From Leptospira sp. (GTDB lineage Bacteria; Spirochaetota; Leptospiria; Leptospirales; Leptospiraceae), in NCBI GenBank assembly GCA_027531445.1, contig JAPZRK010000034.1, positions 1 through 58,524 on the forward strand: a DNA stretch of 58,524 bases. The letters are read 5' to 3'. Under the pieces are notes generated by a model. The model was not told where the DNA came from. It saw nothing but the letters and a program-made list of their open reading frames with translations, and made no database searches. A program made the translations under genes and the position numbers. Below, in pieces: positions 43,596 to 53,138 of the stretch. Each line of letters starts with the position of its first letter. The first letter of the stretch is position 1.

Positions 43596-44248
43596 TACAA
43601 GATAGCATACTTTTGGACTTTAGATACTAACTCGGCTCTATTGTGTACTTGCAATTTTTTATAAATTGATTTCACATAACCATGAACAGTATGCTCACTT
43701 AGATCCAAAAATTCGGAAACGGATGAAATTTTTTTACCACGAGTGAGAAGTTCCAAGATTTGCTTTTCTCTCTCTGTTAGGTTAAACTCTAGAGTTTCTT
43801 TCGGCCTTCGAAAACTTTCAAATACCCGCAGTGCGATAGTCGGAGTGATATAGGCTCCTCCAGCGAGGATCACTTCTAAAATGGGTTCAATCTGTCCTAG
43901 TTCTGATTTGAGCAGGTATCCAAGTGCCCCATTTTTGATGGAATTGAATATCATTTCGTCAGAGTTCATATTGGTTAGCATGATAGCTTTGATCCCATCA
44001 TTTTTTGATGTAAGGTGAGAAACCAAATCAATTCCACTCATTCCCGGTAGCACGATATCTAAAAAAACGATATCCAAATTTTTGTGAGCATTATCTCGTA
44101 AAAAAACTTCTGATGACTTCCAACCTTTTACTTCGCCAACTGATGCTATTTTTGAAAGACGACCGACAACTTCCTCAAGAAACAAATCATCATTCTCTAC
44201 GATTCCGATTTTTAATTTAGATTTGATAGAGTTTTGGATTTTTTTCAT
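43595..44248 (-). CDS. NarL/FixJ-family response regulator
   Basis: Protein of 217 residues. The receiver domain has acidic residues ENDD, phosphoacceptor Asp in DIVFLDIVLPG, Thr in MLTNMNSDE and Lys in YLLKSE. The C-terminal LuxR-type helix-turn-helix reads LTEREKQILELLTRGKKISS, then LSEHTVHGYVKSIYKKLQVH. It is the middle gene of a three-gene operon: the large cyclase ends 12 bases upstream of its start, and the 7TM kinase begins at its stop codon. It is likely phosphorylated by that kinase and controls transcription of unknown genes. Confidence 0.92.
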   Translation of the reverse strand: MKKIQNSIKSKLKIGIVENDDLFLEEVVGRLSKIASVGEVKGWKSSEVFLRDNAHKNLDIVFLDIVLPGMSGIDLVSHLTSKNDGIKAIMLTNMNSDEMIFNSIKNGALGYLLKSELGQIEPILEVILAGGAYITPTIALRVFESFRRPKETLEFNLTEREKQILELLTRGKKISSVSEFLDLSEHTVHGYVKSIYKKLQVHNRAELVSKVQKYAIL

Positions 44249-44260
44249 ACAACAAGTTTG

Positions 44261-47200
44261 TTAAGAAACCATTTGAATCGAGTTTTCTAATTCAGAGTAG
44301 TAATGCCAAAACTTTTCATTCGGAACTCGGGGATCCGATAACGAGGCGAACTGGGATTTAAGCCCGATCACATAGTACATTTCTACCTCTCCCTTATTTT
44401 TAGCATTCAACTTTCCACGAAATTCACAATCAAAAACATCTTTGATCAACTTGAAAGTGGATCCGCTGATATTGATCATTCCAGGAGTTCCTGAAGATTC
44501 CATACGTGATGCAGAATTTACAGTATCTCCCCAAACGTCATATGCAAATTTTTTTTCTCCGATCACTCCTGCAACCAATGGACCGGAATGGATTCCCAAT
44601 CGAAGTTCCCAAAATGACAATCCCTGAGCTGACTTCATTTCCTTCATAGTCTTCATAAACGTTTGAATTTCCAATGCGGCAAGAACTGTATCAATTGCAT
44701 GTGTTTTATTTTGTTTTGGTATTCCGCCGGCGCACATATAACTATCACCAATGGTTTTCAATTTTTCTAACCGAAACCGTTCTGTTATCCGATCAAATTG
44801 AATAAAACATTCATCCAAGTCGCGAATCAGTTCTTGTGGGCTCAGAATTTCTGCAATTTGTGTAAATCCTTTAAAATCGGTAAACATGACTGAGACATTT
44901 TCATATAGAACAGGTTCAGTCGCTCCTTTCTCCTTTAACTCTTTGGCTATGTCGGCAGGTAGAATATTCAAAAGGAGTTTTTCATTCTTTCGTCTTTCTT
45001 CTTCCGCAATGTTATGTGAAATTTCGACTTCTTTATAAAGAGCAGAACTATATAGAATACCTGCCAATTGTTCCCCAAGAATTGATAGTCGCACAATATC
45101 ATCTTCACTAAGATTCATTTTTTCATCTGAGTTAGTGAAGTCTATCATTCCAACGACTTCCTTATTTAGTAAAAGTGGTAGATAAAGAAAAGAGTTCACG
45201 CGGAAAGTTTCGATAATCCACAAATCAAAATCTCTCATCCATGATTGCATCTCTTTTGAAACTTCTGATATATAAAGAGGTTTTTTCCTGCGAATGGCCA
45301 TTGCATGCGATCCACGACTTCCACGGATTGGTATAGAAAATTCAAAAACTCGTTTTCTAACAATTTCCATATCGATATTAGGCAAAACACAAGAGTGAAC
45401 TCTAAGAAATTTTTTCTCCGAATCTGCAACTAATAAAGTGTAGTATTGGATCCCAAACTGTTCCTTAACATATTTATGGACCTTTTTCATAATGCTTTCA
45501 ATATTCAGCTCTTCGTTCAAACTTCGGATCAATTCATTCAACGCGATGGTTTCTTTTTTTTGTCTTTCCGACTCTAGCAGTGCAACATCCGTTTTTTTCT
45601 TTTCCTCCGCAATTAGCTTTATAGTTTCATCTAACTTCATAGCAGTGGGTCTAAAGAAAATAAATGAAATCATGTAAAACGACAAACCAATGGGTGCGCC
45701 TACTAACAATATATGAAATAACGAAACCATCCAAGAAAAATCTTGATTTAGGCTCATGAAGTAAAATGTCAAGTTGAGTGGAACAAATAATAAGATCATC
45801 TGTGACATTTGATTTCCAATGGTTGCCGCCTCTCCAGAAACCGTAATGGCACTAAATTTTAAAATAGCAAATAGAATCAACAATGCTGGTATAAACTGAA
45901 ATTCACCTAATGGATAAAAATCGATTCCTAAAGTAGCAGGTAAATTTAAAATGATCAATACATCTCCAAACAAAAGGGAAAAAATGACATACTTAGCCAT
46001 TGGATTTTGTTCTGTGAGTCTTTGGCGATTCCAGTGATAAATAAAGATTATCGCAGAAATACCACCTAATATTCCAAAGGCATTTAACCCCCAACCAGCG
46101 GCGGAGATGATACCAAAAGAATGAAAATAAAAACCATCAAAAAAATAAGGTGTCCAAACAAGAAAAGAGAGAAGAAAAGAACAAAAATCTACGAATCGAA
46201 CGATTTTTGGTCTAGGTTTCCCCATTGCGACAAAACTAAACCGTAAGTGCAAACCTGGAGTAAAAATAAAAGCTGTGTAAAAGATTTGTTCCAATCTTCG
46301 ACTAACAAGCAAAGATATATCCAATTTGAATATGACCATTACAATTGTAAACGCTCCCGCTAATACTAACGATGTAGCCGCAAGCATATTGATCTTTTGG
46401 TCAGGACTACTTCCTGCAATGTAAATCGCCAAAGCAAATACACAGGCCGCAGAGAACAGTGGAATCAAAAAGTAAGGTTTATCATAGGGAGTCGGATGGA
46501 TGGACGGGTTCAAAAAATATCCTGAACACAAGGAAATAGCAATTAGTCCCGTTATCATGACTGCAGACAAAAATCTAAACAGACCGTTCTTCTCGAATAA
46601 AAGTTGGTTTAGGTTTAGAAAGTCCGAGCGAAAGATAAAAAATCCCATAAGTAGTAAGGGTAGAAATGCAAAGGAACTCATCGGATAAATTGGAATCCCT
46701 GTTAGACTTGGTAGATTTGTGATCACAAGTAGTGAGCATAAGTGTAAACCAAGAAACATCCCTTTTTTTGTTTCGTATTTTTCTCGATTTTTTGTTACAT
46801 AATGGATGGTCATTGGAATCCCCGAGAGAAGATAACCGATAGAAGCAACGGCACCCCAAGCCTTTAATGGCAATTCCGCGATCGGATACATTCCAAATGT
46901 ATATGAGAACCATTCTCCAGAAAAATCATTACCGGTTATCAAACCATAGTATGCAAAAAAAACTGTCAAAATACCAATAACGCCCGTTATAAGCAATCCT
47001 CGGTAAATCCGATCCGTCAAAAAATAAGTGAATAAAAATGCACCAGGCGAAAGCCAAACAACAGCGAAATAGAGAAGCCGATTCCAAAAAAGCAATTGAT
47101 CTAAGTCTTGGATTAGGGATCTCAATGCTAACACTAGTCCTAAACTGCCAAATCCAAATGTAAACAAAATGAATGAAACTAAAAGCGGACGATCTTGTGT

Positions 47201-47341
47201 TCTTTTGACTGCAAAGATACCAAGACCTGCAAGGATGATTCCAACAAAAAATGTGATAATACCTGGCACCGCAAAAGGCAATTTATACCAGAAGTACTCA
47301 ATAGGGGTAGGTTGTGCAGATAGTTCGGGAAAAGGTACCAT
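44261..47341 (-). CDS. Double-7TM, GAF, class III cyclase
   Basis: Very large membrane cyclase of 1026 residues. Two tandem seven-helix modules occupy about residues 10-270 and 280-560. They have matching segments (GIPIYPMSSFAFLPLLLMGF and GIDFYPLGEFQFIPALLILF), indicating an internal duplication. A coiled coil, a GAF domain (about 610-760) and a cyclase domain (about 800-1000) follow. The cyclase keeps both metal Asp residues (VMFTDFKGFT, KTIGDSYM), the base-recognising Lys and Asp (KLKTIGD, YDVWGDTVN) and the Asn/Arg of VNSASRMES, favouring ATP. The ATG has an AGGAG ribosome site. It is the first gene of an operon with a NarL regulator and a 7TM kinase. Confidence 0.92.
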   Translation of the reverse strand: MVPFPELSAQPTPIEYFWYKLPFAVPGIITFFVGIILAGLGIFAVKRTQDRPLLVSFILFTFGFGSLGLVLALRSLIQDLDQLLFWNRLLYFAVVWLSPGAFLFTYFLTDRIYRGLLITGVIGILTVFFAYYGLITGNDFSGEWFSYTFGMYPIAELPLKAWGAVASIGYLLSGIPMTIHYVTKNREKYETKKGMFLGLHLCSLLVITNLPSLTGIPIYPMSSFAFLPLLLMGFFIFRSDFLNLNQLLFEKNGLFRFLSAVMITGLIAISLCSGYFLNPSIHPTPYDKPYFLIPLFSAACVFALAIYIAGSSPDQKINMLAATSLVLAGAFTIVMVIFKLDISLLVSRRLEQIFYTAFIFTPGLHLRFSFVAMGKPRPKIVRFVDFCSFLLSFLVWTPYFFDGFYFHSFGIISAAGWGLNAFGILGGISAIIFIYHWNRQRLTEQNPMAKYVIFSLLFGDVLIILNLPATLGIDFYPLGEFQFIPALLILFAILKFSAITVSGEAATIGNQMSQMILLFVPLNLTFYFMSLNQDFSWMVSLFHILLVGAPIGLSFYMISFIFFRPTAMKLDETIKLIAEEKKKTDVALLESERQKKETIALNELIRSLNEELNIESIMKKVHKYVKEQFGIQYYTLLVADSEKKFLRVHSCVLPNIDMEIVRKRVFEFSIPIRGSRGSHAMAIRRKKPLYISEVSKEMQSWMRDFDLWIIETFRVNSFLYLPLLLNKEVVGMIDFTNSDEKMNLSEDDIVRLSILGEQLAGILYSSALYKEVEISHNIAEEERRKNEKLLLNILPADIAKELKEKGATEPVLYENVSVMFTDFKGFTQIAEILSPQELIRDLDECFIQFDRITERFRLEKLKTIGDSYMCAGGIPKQNKTHAIDTVLAALEIQTFMKTMKEMKSAQGLSFWELRLGIHSGPLVAGVIGEKKFAYDVWGDTVNSASRMESSGTPGMINISGSTFKLIKDVFDCEFRGKLNAKNKGEVEMYYVIGLKSQFASLSDPRVPNEKFWHYYSELENSIQMVS

Positions 47342-47410
47342 AGTCTCCTCTAAGAATCAGTCATAGAATCGATACATCAGGCTTTGCGGAAATTCGAAAA
47401 AAGATAAATG

Positions 47411-47431
47411 CCCCCCCTCTTTAGGGGGTTT
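47411..47431 (-). terminator. C-run/G-run hairpin
   Basis: CCCCC-TCTTTA-GGGGG forms a strong hairpin. Read on the minus strand it is followed by GCATTTATCTTTTTT, as in an intrinsic terminator for leftward transcription; on the plus strand it is followed only by TTTTG. No well-supported gene ends beside it, but a small leftward frame (47507-47683) lies upstream. Confidence 0.5.
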
Positions 47432-47506
47432 TGATTGGCGATTCAGTAATTTACGTTATATTAAAGACTTGCTACCTCAGTTGCAAACTCGAGACTCATT
47501 CAGAGG

Positions 47507-47683
47507 TCAACATCGACTTCTTCCAAACAATCCCAAAGATCCAAACGAAGCGATCACTATGATAACAAACACAGGTATAATAATGAATAATCTTCCGAAA
47601 GTTACCAATTTCTTTAATCTTTGCGCATTTGGTTCATAAGTAAAACTTTTGTTACATAAAGACCAAACCGATGAGGAAATCAT
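47507..47683 (-). CDS. Possible small membrane protein
   Basis: A 58-codon frame starting MISSSVWSLCNKSFTYEP, with a hydrophobic stretch LFIIIPVFVIIVIASFGSLG and a basic end. A terminator-like hairpin follows on the same strand at 47411-47431. Its start overlaps the 5' end of the DUF1415 gene on the other strand by 35 bases. No family is recognised. The evidence is a plausible membrane segment and the downstream terminator only. Confidence 0.3.
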   Translation of the reverse strand: MISSSVWSLCNKSFTYEPNAQRLKKLVTFGRLFIIIPVFVIIVIASFGSLGLFGRSRC

Positions 47684-48197
47684 CCAGTCAATACGAGTTT
47701 GGATCGAAAGGTCTGTGATCGGATTGAACCTTTGCCCTTTCGCCAAACCAGTGTATTCAAAAGGTCTGATTCGTTATGTAGTAACTCGTGTTTCTTTGGA
47801 AGAGGCACTCTTACTAGATCTAAAACGAGAATTGGAAGACCTTGCAGGCCAAACTCTTAATGGATACGAAACGGTTCTTCTCATACATCCAAACGTACTT
47901 TGTGATTTTTTAGATTATAACGATTTTTTGAATCCTGCAGAACAATTGGTGAGTAGTCTAGGTCTGGATGGTATCATTCAAATAGCGAGTTTCCATCCCG
48001 ACTATCAATTTGCAGGTACAATGCAAACGGATATGAGAAATTATACGAATCGCTCTCCATTTCCCCTTCTTCATTTACTCTTAGAAGATAGCATTGACAA
48101 GGCTGTAGATTCCTATCCTGATATAGATAAAATTTTGAATCGGAACATAAAAACGATGAACAAACTTGGGCTAGATGGTTGGAACAATTTATCTTAA
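47649..48197 (+). CDS. DUF1415 family protein
   Basis: Protein of 182 residues from a TTG start; no in-frame ATG lies near. The family pattern is clear: VWIERSVIGLNLCPFAKPVY, GYETVLLIHPNVLCDFLDYN and GIIQIASFHPDYQFAG, and ending IDKILNRNIKTMNKLG. DUF1415 proteins are conserved but uncharacterised. Two cysteines (NLCPFA, NVLCDF) are present in the family region. Cytoplasmic location is likely. It stands alone between convergent and divergent neighbours. Confidence 0.85.
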   Translation: MLHKDQTDEEIIQSIRVWIERSVIGLNLCPFAKPVYSKGLIRYVVTRVSLEEALLLDLKRELEDLAGQTLNGYETVLLIHPNVLCDFLDYNDFLNPAEQLVSSLGLDGIIQIASFHPDYQFAGTMQTDMRNYTNRSPFPLLHLLLEDSIDKAVDSYPDIDKILNRNIKTMNKLGLDGWNNLS

Positions 48198-48249
48198 ATC
48201 TTAGGCCAAAGAACACGATCAGATTGAATCTCATTTGTAAACGATGTGA

Positions 48250-48633
48250 TCAGGATAAATAAAAATTGAAATCAATCAAAGTTAAGTCGAGAATTGCAAA
48301 AATCGTGGTCAATATAATATAAATATTTGATTGTATGGATGTAAATTGATAATCTTTATCATTTCTGAATCGGATATGTAAAAAGAGATGAATAATCAAA
48401 AATAGATCGATCCCGAGTTTCATCAGCTTTTCATTTTCAGGCTGAAATACATTTGATACAATCATCAAAGGGAATAAAAAGAGAGGAAAATGCAAAGCAA
48501 GCCATATAGTGTATGCAGTTTCTTCTTTTAGATCTTTTAGTACAATAAAAAGTTTCCACTCTTTTGCTTTGATTGCATCCAATTCATGAATAAACAAAAA
48601 CGAAATTGCCATACAAAAATAAATATTTTCCAT
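48250..48633 (-). CDS. DUF6713-like membrane protein
   Basis: Protein of 127 residues with about four transmembrane helices. The pattern FLFIHELDAIKAKEWKLF near the start, a central FPLFLFPLMIVSN, the later FLIIHLFLHIRF and the ending QSNIYIILTTIFAILDL match my recollection of the DUF6713/HXXEE-like membrane family. Histidines and acidic residues at the helix ends are suggestive of a metal site. It lies 77 bases downstream of a Crp-like gene on the same strand and could be controlled by it. Function is unknown. Confidence 0.6.
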   Translation of the reverse strand: MENIYFCMAISFLFIHELDAIKAKEWKLFIVLKDLKEETAYTIWLALHFPLFLFPLMIVSNVFQPENEKLMKLGIDLFLIIHLFLHIRFRNDKDYQFTSIQSNIYIILTTIFAILDLTLIDFNFYLS

Positions 48634-48709
48634 TTCCTTTCCTTGACCTTAGGAAAAAAAATAAAGCTAAAAAGACAATAATATATAAATAGAATGTGGT
48701 TGATTCAAA

Positions 48710-49240
48710 TCAACTTTTGCGATTTCGAAACCGACTGAGAGATTCTTTAGTCATGCCCAAATAAGAGGCTATCATATTGTCTGAAAAATTTCCGAATTTT
48801 TTATGATCTTCTTTTACGAAATTTAAATACCGATCCTTAGGCTTTAATGATAAGAACTTTTGAATTCTCATCTCTTGAGCGTACAAAAAGTCTTCTAAGA
48901 TCTCTCGAAAAAAATTAGACACTTCTAAGTTAGTATTTATAATGTTGATGACTTTGTTATAGTCGTACCTTATTAACGATACTTTACTTACTGTTTCAAT
49001 AAATTCAAAGTTATTTTTATCACCCCGTAAGATCGTAATGGATTCGCAAAAATCGTTCGGCTCAATCAATCGAAAAACAAATTTCTTTCCCTTAATTTGA
49101 TAGTACTGTTGTAAATATCCACTCTGGATATAGAAAAAATATTTAGCTGAATTATCCGGGCTAATGATTTTACTTTTAGGTTTAAACTCCAAAACCTCTC
49201 CATAATTTCTCAACAATTGTTCAATTTTATCCTTTTTCAT
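48710..49240 (-). CDS. Crp/Fnr-like transcription regulator
   Basis: Protein of 176 residues. The N-terminal cyclic-nucleotide-binding-like beta-roll (GEVLEFKPKSKIISPDNSAK, GYLQQYYQIKGKKFVFRLIE) is followed by a long dimer helix and a short C-terminal helix-turn-helix (FSDNMIASYLGMTKESLSRF). The canonical cAMP phosphate cassette (GExA...RxA) is not seen, so ligand binding is uncertain. The protein ends right after the recognition helix, shorter than a typical Crp of about 210 residues. It may respond to redox or nutrient signals instead of cAMP. Confidence 0.75.
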   Translation of the reverse strand: MKKDKIEQLLRNYGEVLEFKPKSKIISPDNSAKYFFYIQSGYLQQYYQIKGKKFVFRLIEPNDFCESITILRGDKNNFEFIETVSKVSLIRYDYNKVINIINTNLEVSNFFREILEDFLYAQEMRIQKFLSLKPKDRYLNFVKEDHKKFGNFSDNMIASYLGMTKESLSRFRNRKS

Positions 49241-49416
49241 ATTTTTTTGAATCCTGTCGGCACCATGTACCTTTAGATTGAAAATAGCAAAAGCATTTTA
49301 TTTAATCTATCTAATTGAATGAAAGCCACTTCATTATTTGAATCGCATTGCCCAAGTATATAAAACGGTGCTCAAAAACTGATTCAATACAATATTAAAG
49401 ATGGAAAAAATGTGCG

Positions 49417-50679
49417 GTGGGTCAAATTACTAGCTTTATGAAAGTATTTAAGTTTGATTTCGGTTCTAAACCAGATCCTGCAATCGTTCAAACATTAGAA
49501 GAAGAATCCAATCGAAATGGTCGAGCATTGGCAATCATTCGGTGTTTTGCGATTTTCATCTGGCTTTTGTTATCTTTTTACATAGGTATCTACTTAGGTA
49601 AAGAAGATTGGAGCAAACCTATTTATTGGCTCGTAGCCTACTTTCTCTTCAGCATTATTATTCTTTATGTATCCTATAGCGGTCGGAAGAGGCGCAATCT
49701 TTTGAATTGGACAAGTGTGCTTGCTGATATACCCATTATTTTTATAAGCATGAAAGAGTCACTGGCTACAGCACCTTATCCGATGTTTGCTGTGGGATTT
49801 ACTTTGGCCATATTCCTATTTTTTTTGATTCCCGCATCTTCCGGAATTTCTCTTTTGCCAATCGTTGTAGGTACGATTGAAGTATTTATTTTTGTTATAC
49901 TACTAATGAACGAAGTCGGAATGGAATTCCCAGCTTGGGTCGGAAGTACAGGTTTATTCTTACTCATCACTTTGTTCGTTTCAATTCAAGTTGCTCGAAG
50001 ACCGATAAAAGTTGCCAGTGAGTATGCCAAAGAAAAAGGAAAACGTAATGAACTCTCTCGTTATTTTTCACCCGCAGTAGCCGAAAAAATACTTCAAAAT
50101 TCCGATTTTTTAGGTAAGGCGGAAAAACGAGAGGTGACAGTCTTATTTTCCGATATCCGAGGATTTACTTCCTTGTCGGAATCTATGGAAAGTGAAGAGG
50201 TCATTGCATTTTTGAATGAATATCTGACAATCATGGTTCATATAATATTTAAAAATGGGGGCACCTTAGATAAATTTATAGGAGATGGAATACTTGCCTA
50301 TTTTGGTGCACCGATTGATCAGCCGGATCATGCTTTAAAAGCTGTAAGAACTGGACGTGATATGCTCCTTGCCGTCAAAGAATTAAACATTGTCCGAAGT
50401 ATGAGAGGTGAACCGGAACTCGTGATAGGTGTAGGTTTACATACAGGAGGTGTGGTCTTAGGAGACATCGGTTCTGAAAAAAGAAAAGAACATACAATCA
50501 TTGGTGATACAGTAAATGTTGCATCACGCGTAGAATCACTAACAAAAGAATTAGGAAAGTCACTCCTAGCAACAAAATCAGTCGTGGATCTTACGTCTCA
50601 AGAATTTGAATGGCAACAAGCTTCTGTCCCGATTCTCGTAAAAGGAAAAAAGGAACCGATTCAAACCTACTTCTTTTAG
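49417..50679 (+). CDS. Membrane class III cyclase 1
   Basis: Protein of 420 residues. About six transmembrane helices occupy residues 35-190. A class III cyclase domain (about 225-410) follows, with metal Asp in VLFSDIRGFTSLSE and DKFIGDGILAYFG and the catalytic IIGDTVNVASRVES. The Lys-Thr base-recognition pattern is that of IIIb cyclases, usually making cAMP. The GTG at 49417 is the first possible start; an ATG at 49438 is equally possible. It is followed by a second cyclase of the same architecture in the same direction, 131 bases away. Confidence 0.88.
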   Translation: MGQITSFMKVFKFDFGSKPDPAIVQTLEEESNRNGRALAIIRCFAIFIWLLLSFYIGIYLGKEDWSKPIYWLVAYFLFSIIILYVSYSGRKRRNLLNWTSVLADIPIIFISMKESLATAPYPMFAVGFTLAIFLFFLIPASSGISLLPIVVGTIEVFIFVILLMNEVGMEFPAWVGSTGLFLLITLFVSIQVARRPIKVASEYAKEKGKRNELSRYFSPAVAEKILQNSDFLGKAEKREVTVLFSDIRGFTSLSESMESEEVIAFLNEYLTIMVHIIFKNGGTLDKFIGDGILAYFGAPIDQPDHALKAVRTGRDMLLAVKELNIVRSMRGEPELVIGVGLHTGGVVLGDIGSEKRKEHTIIGDTVNVASRVESLTKELGKSLLATKSVVDLTSQEFEWQQASVPILVKGKKEPIQTYFF

Positions 50680-50810
50680 ATTTTTTTTTAAGGCGAGACT
50701 GAAGTCACCAAACAAAAAAACAATGATTCTGAAAGGAAAAATTTGCAAAAATTACAAATCTGATCAATAATTAATGGTATTTTTATGATTTTTAGGAAGA
50801 TTATTTTCAA

Positions 50811-52082
50811 ATGAATAAAGTAGATTTCATACTCAATCAAAAGGAATCAAATGGTCTACGCATCACTTTGATTTTTCGCATTGTGATGCTCATAATTACG
50901 ACAATCGTACATGTATTTTCTCGGCATAGCGATTTAGAATTAGTTAGAGTTGCCATTATTTCTGGCTTTTTCCTTTTATTATCTATCTTTTTTCTTTATT
51001 TGATCCGCAAAGGCAATCATCTGCGTTTAGTAGGCTACTTAGGTCTTAGTGTCGATGCATTTATCATGTGTTTTCTTCCATATAACTGGTATTTATCGGT
51101 TGGATTTTATGAAAATGTACCCGCAACATATTTACTAAAGACTTCGCTTCCGAATATCACATTTATATTTATTGGATTAAATGCCTTGGCATTGAGGCCC
51201 CTTTATCCTTTGATCATAGCGGCGATCTTCAATGTGATTTGGTTATTCTTCTTTTATTTGGTTTTCAATGATCCGCGAACCGTTTTCACTGAGAGCTTTA
51301 TTGATAACTTTTTTACTCCTTCTATCTTGCCTGGTTACTACATTACTTTTATGCTAACTGTAACAGGGCTTGGATCTATTTTGGCTTATCTCACTAGATC
51401 CTATAGAAATTCGATTCACGAAGCAGTAAATTTGGAAGTTCAGAATAACCAGCTTGAACGGTATTTTTCTCCCAATGTTCTCAGCCAAATCATTGGAATC
51501 GAATCGATTTTTCAGGCAAAAAAATCCAAGATTGTCGTATTATTCTCAGATATCCGCGGGTTTACGGCTCTTAGCGAAGCACTTAATGCTGAAGAGGTGG
51601 TAAGTTTTTTAAGAGAGTACCACTCCATGATGGTAGAAATTATCTATCAGCATGGTGGCACCATAGATAAGTTCATTGGAGACGGAATCATGGTCACATT
51701 TGGAACACCTAAGGAAAGCAAGGATGATTGCGAAAGAGCCATGTTATGTGCAATTTCTATGCATTCCGCGCTTAAGAATTTCAATACTAAACGGAAAGCT
51801 CAGAATTTAGCAGAAATCAAACAAGGCATTGGAATTCACTATGGAGAAGCAGTCTCCGGTAACATTGGTTCTGAAAATCGATTGGAGTATACTGTCATTG
51901 GTGATACTGTCAATCTAGCAAGTCGTATCGAATCTCAATGTAAAGATTTGGAAAAGGATATTCTCTTCACAGAAAGCTTTGCAAAAGAAATTGCCTCATC
52001 ACATTCGATCATCTCAGTGGGCAAAGTGGAAATCCGAGGTAAAAAGAATTCCATAGAATTGTTTACTTTAACTCAAATTTGA
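50811..52082 (+). CDS. Membrane class III cyclase 2
   Basis: Protein of 423 residues with about six transmembrane helices (residues 15-195) and a C-terminal class III cyclase domain (about 230-415). Motifs are complete: VLFSDIRGFTALSE, DKFIGDGIMVTFG, VIGDTVNLASRIES. It is closely similar in layout to the preceding cyclase at 49417, indicating a tandem duplication, but the membrane domains have diverged, so they may sense different inputs. The next gene, an MDR-family oxidoreductase, starts within 10 bases of its stop. Confidence 0.88.
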   Translation: MNKVDFILNQKESNGLRITLIFRIVMLIITTIVHVFSRHSDLELVRVAIISGFFLLLSIFFLYLIRKGNHLRLVGYLGLSVDAFIMCFLPYNWYLSVGFYENVPATYLLKTSLPNITFIFIGLNALALRPLYPLIIAAIFNVIWLFFFYLVFNDPRTVFTESFIDNFFTPSILPGYYITFMLTVTGLGSILAYLTRSYRNSIHEAVNLEVQNNQLERYFSPNVLSQIIGIESIFQAKKSKIVVLFSDIRGFTALSEALNAEEVVSFLREYHSMMVEIIYQHGGTIDKFIGDGIMVTFGTPKESKDDCERAMLCAISMHSALKNFNTKRKAQNLAEIKQGIGIHYGEAVSGNIGSENRLEYTVIGDTVNLASRIESQCKDLEKDILFTESFAKEIASSHSIISVGKVEIRGKKNSIELFTLTQI

Positions 52083-52090
52083 TAAATCCC

Positions 52091-53074
52091 ATGAAAGCTA
52101 TACAAATATTCAAACACGGAGATGCGGAAGAGTTAACGGTGAGCGATCTCCCAATTCCTGAGATCAGCCAGGGTGAAGTTTTAATCCAAGTAAAAGCAAT
52201 CTCTCTCAATCATTTCGATATTTTGTCACGCAAAGGAATTTATCCGAATATGAAATTGCCTAGAGTCATAGGAATGGATTGCGCAGGAATCATTGCGAAG
52301 ACAGACTCCGAAACATCAAAATGGAAAATAGGAGACAGAGTGATCGTACTCGGTGAAACTCTGGGTCTCGGAGGTCCTGGTGCCTACTCTGAATTTGTGA
52401 ACGTTCCCGAAGAAGAGATATTTAGCTTACCTGAAAACCTTACCTATGAGGAAGGGTCTTCTATTGGTATCTCCTATTTAACTGCCTACTATGCCATCAA
52501 AGTGAAGCTAGGTGATATTAAGAATAAAGTAATTTTTATTCCAGGAGCAAGTGGCGGGGTTGCAACGGCTCTGATTCAATTTGCAAAATACTTTGGTGCC
52601 ATTGTAATTGCCGCTAGTCGGAGTGATTTACATTGCCAAAGTGCACTCACACTTGGAGCTGATTTTAGCATCAATTCAAATGCTGACGATTTAAAAACGA
52701 AAATCTATGAGTTAACGAATGGAAAGGGAGTCGATATCGCCATCAATTCTGTGGGTGGCTCAACGATTCCCGTTTCGATGAACCTGCTTAAGAAAAAGGG
52801 AGGTCAACTTGTCGTCATCGGATCTGCGGCTGGTAGAAACGTTGAAATCGATATCTTCCAACTATTAATCCGTGAGATGACCGTCATCGGTTGTAACTTT
52901 GGAAGTTTAATTCCACAGGAACGCGGGGAAATTTTTGAAGAATTAAAAAAAATCCTAACGGAAGGAAAATTAAAAATTGCATTAGATCGTACATTTCCTT
53001 TAACATCCGCTAAAGAGGCACATCTTTATATGGAGTCAGGTTCTCATTTTGGTAAAATTATCTTAAAGCCATAG
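52091..53074 (+). CDS. Medium-chain dehydrogenase/reductase (quinone-oxidoreductase-like)
   Basis: NAD(P)-dependent oxidoreductase of 327 residues. The N-terminal catalytic domain (VKAISLNHFDILSRKGIYPN, LPRVIGMDCAGII) is followed by the Rossmann fold with PGASGGVATALIQFAKYFGA and the usual C-terminal FPLTSAKEAHLYMESGSHFG. Catalytic-zinc Cys/His ligands of alcohol dehydrogenases are not evident, so it is probably of the zinc-free quinone-oxidoreductase type. The ATG at 52091 is chosen over an upstream TTG. It lies directly behind the second membrane cyclase. Confidence 0.85.
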   Translation: MKAIQIFKHGDAEELTVSDLPIPEISQGEVLIQVKAISLNHFDILSRKGIYPNMKLPRVIGMDCAGIIAKTDSETSKWKIGDRVIVLGETLGLGGPGAYSEFVNVPEEEIFSLPENLTYEEGSSIGISYLTAYYAIKVKLGDIKNKVIFIPGASGGVATALIQFAKYFGAIVIAASRSDLHCQSALTLGADFSINSNADDLKTKIYELTNGKGVDIAINSVGGSTIPVSMNLLKKKGGQLVVIGSAAGRNVEIDIFQLLIREMTVIGCNFGSLIPQERGEIFEELKKILTEGKLKIALDRTFPLTSAKEAHLYMESGSHFGKIILKP

Positions 53075-53138
53075 ATTGATCTATAAAACTAAATTGATTC
53101 CTTAAAAGCTGATCTATCTAAAGAAACTTGACACGATC

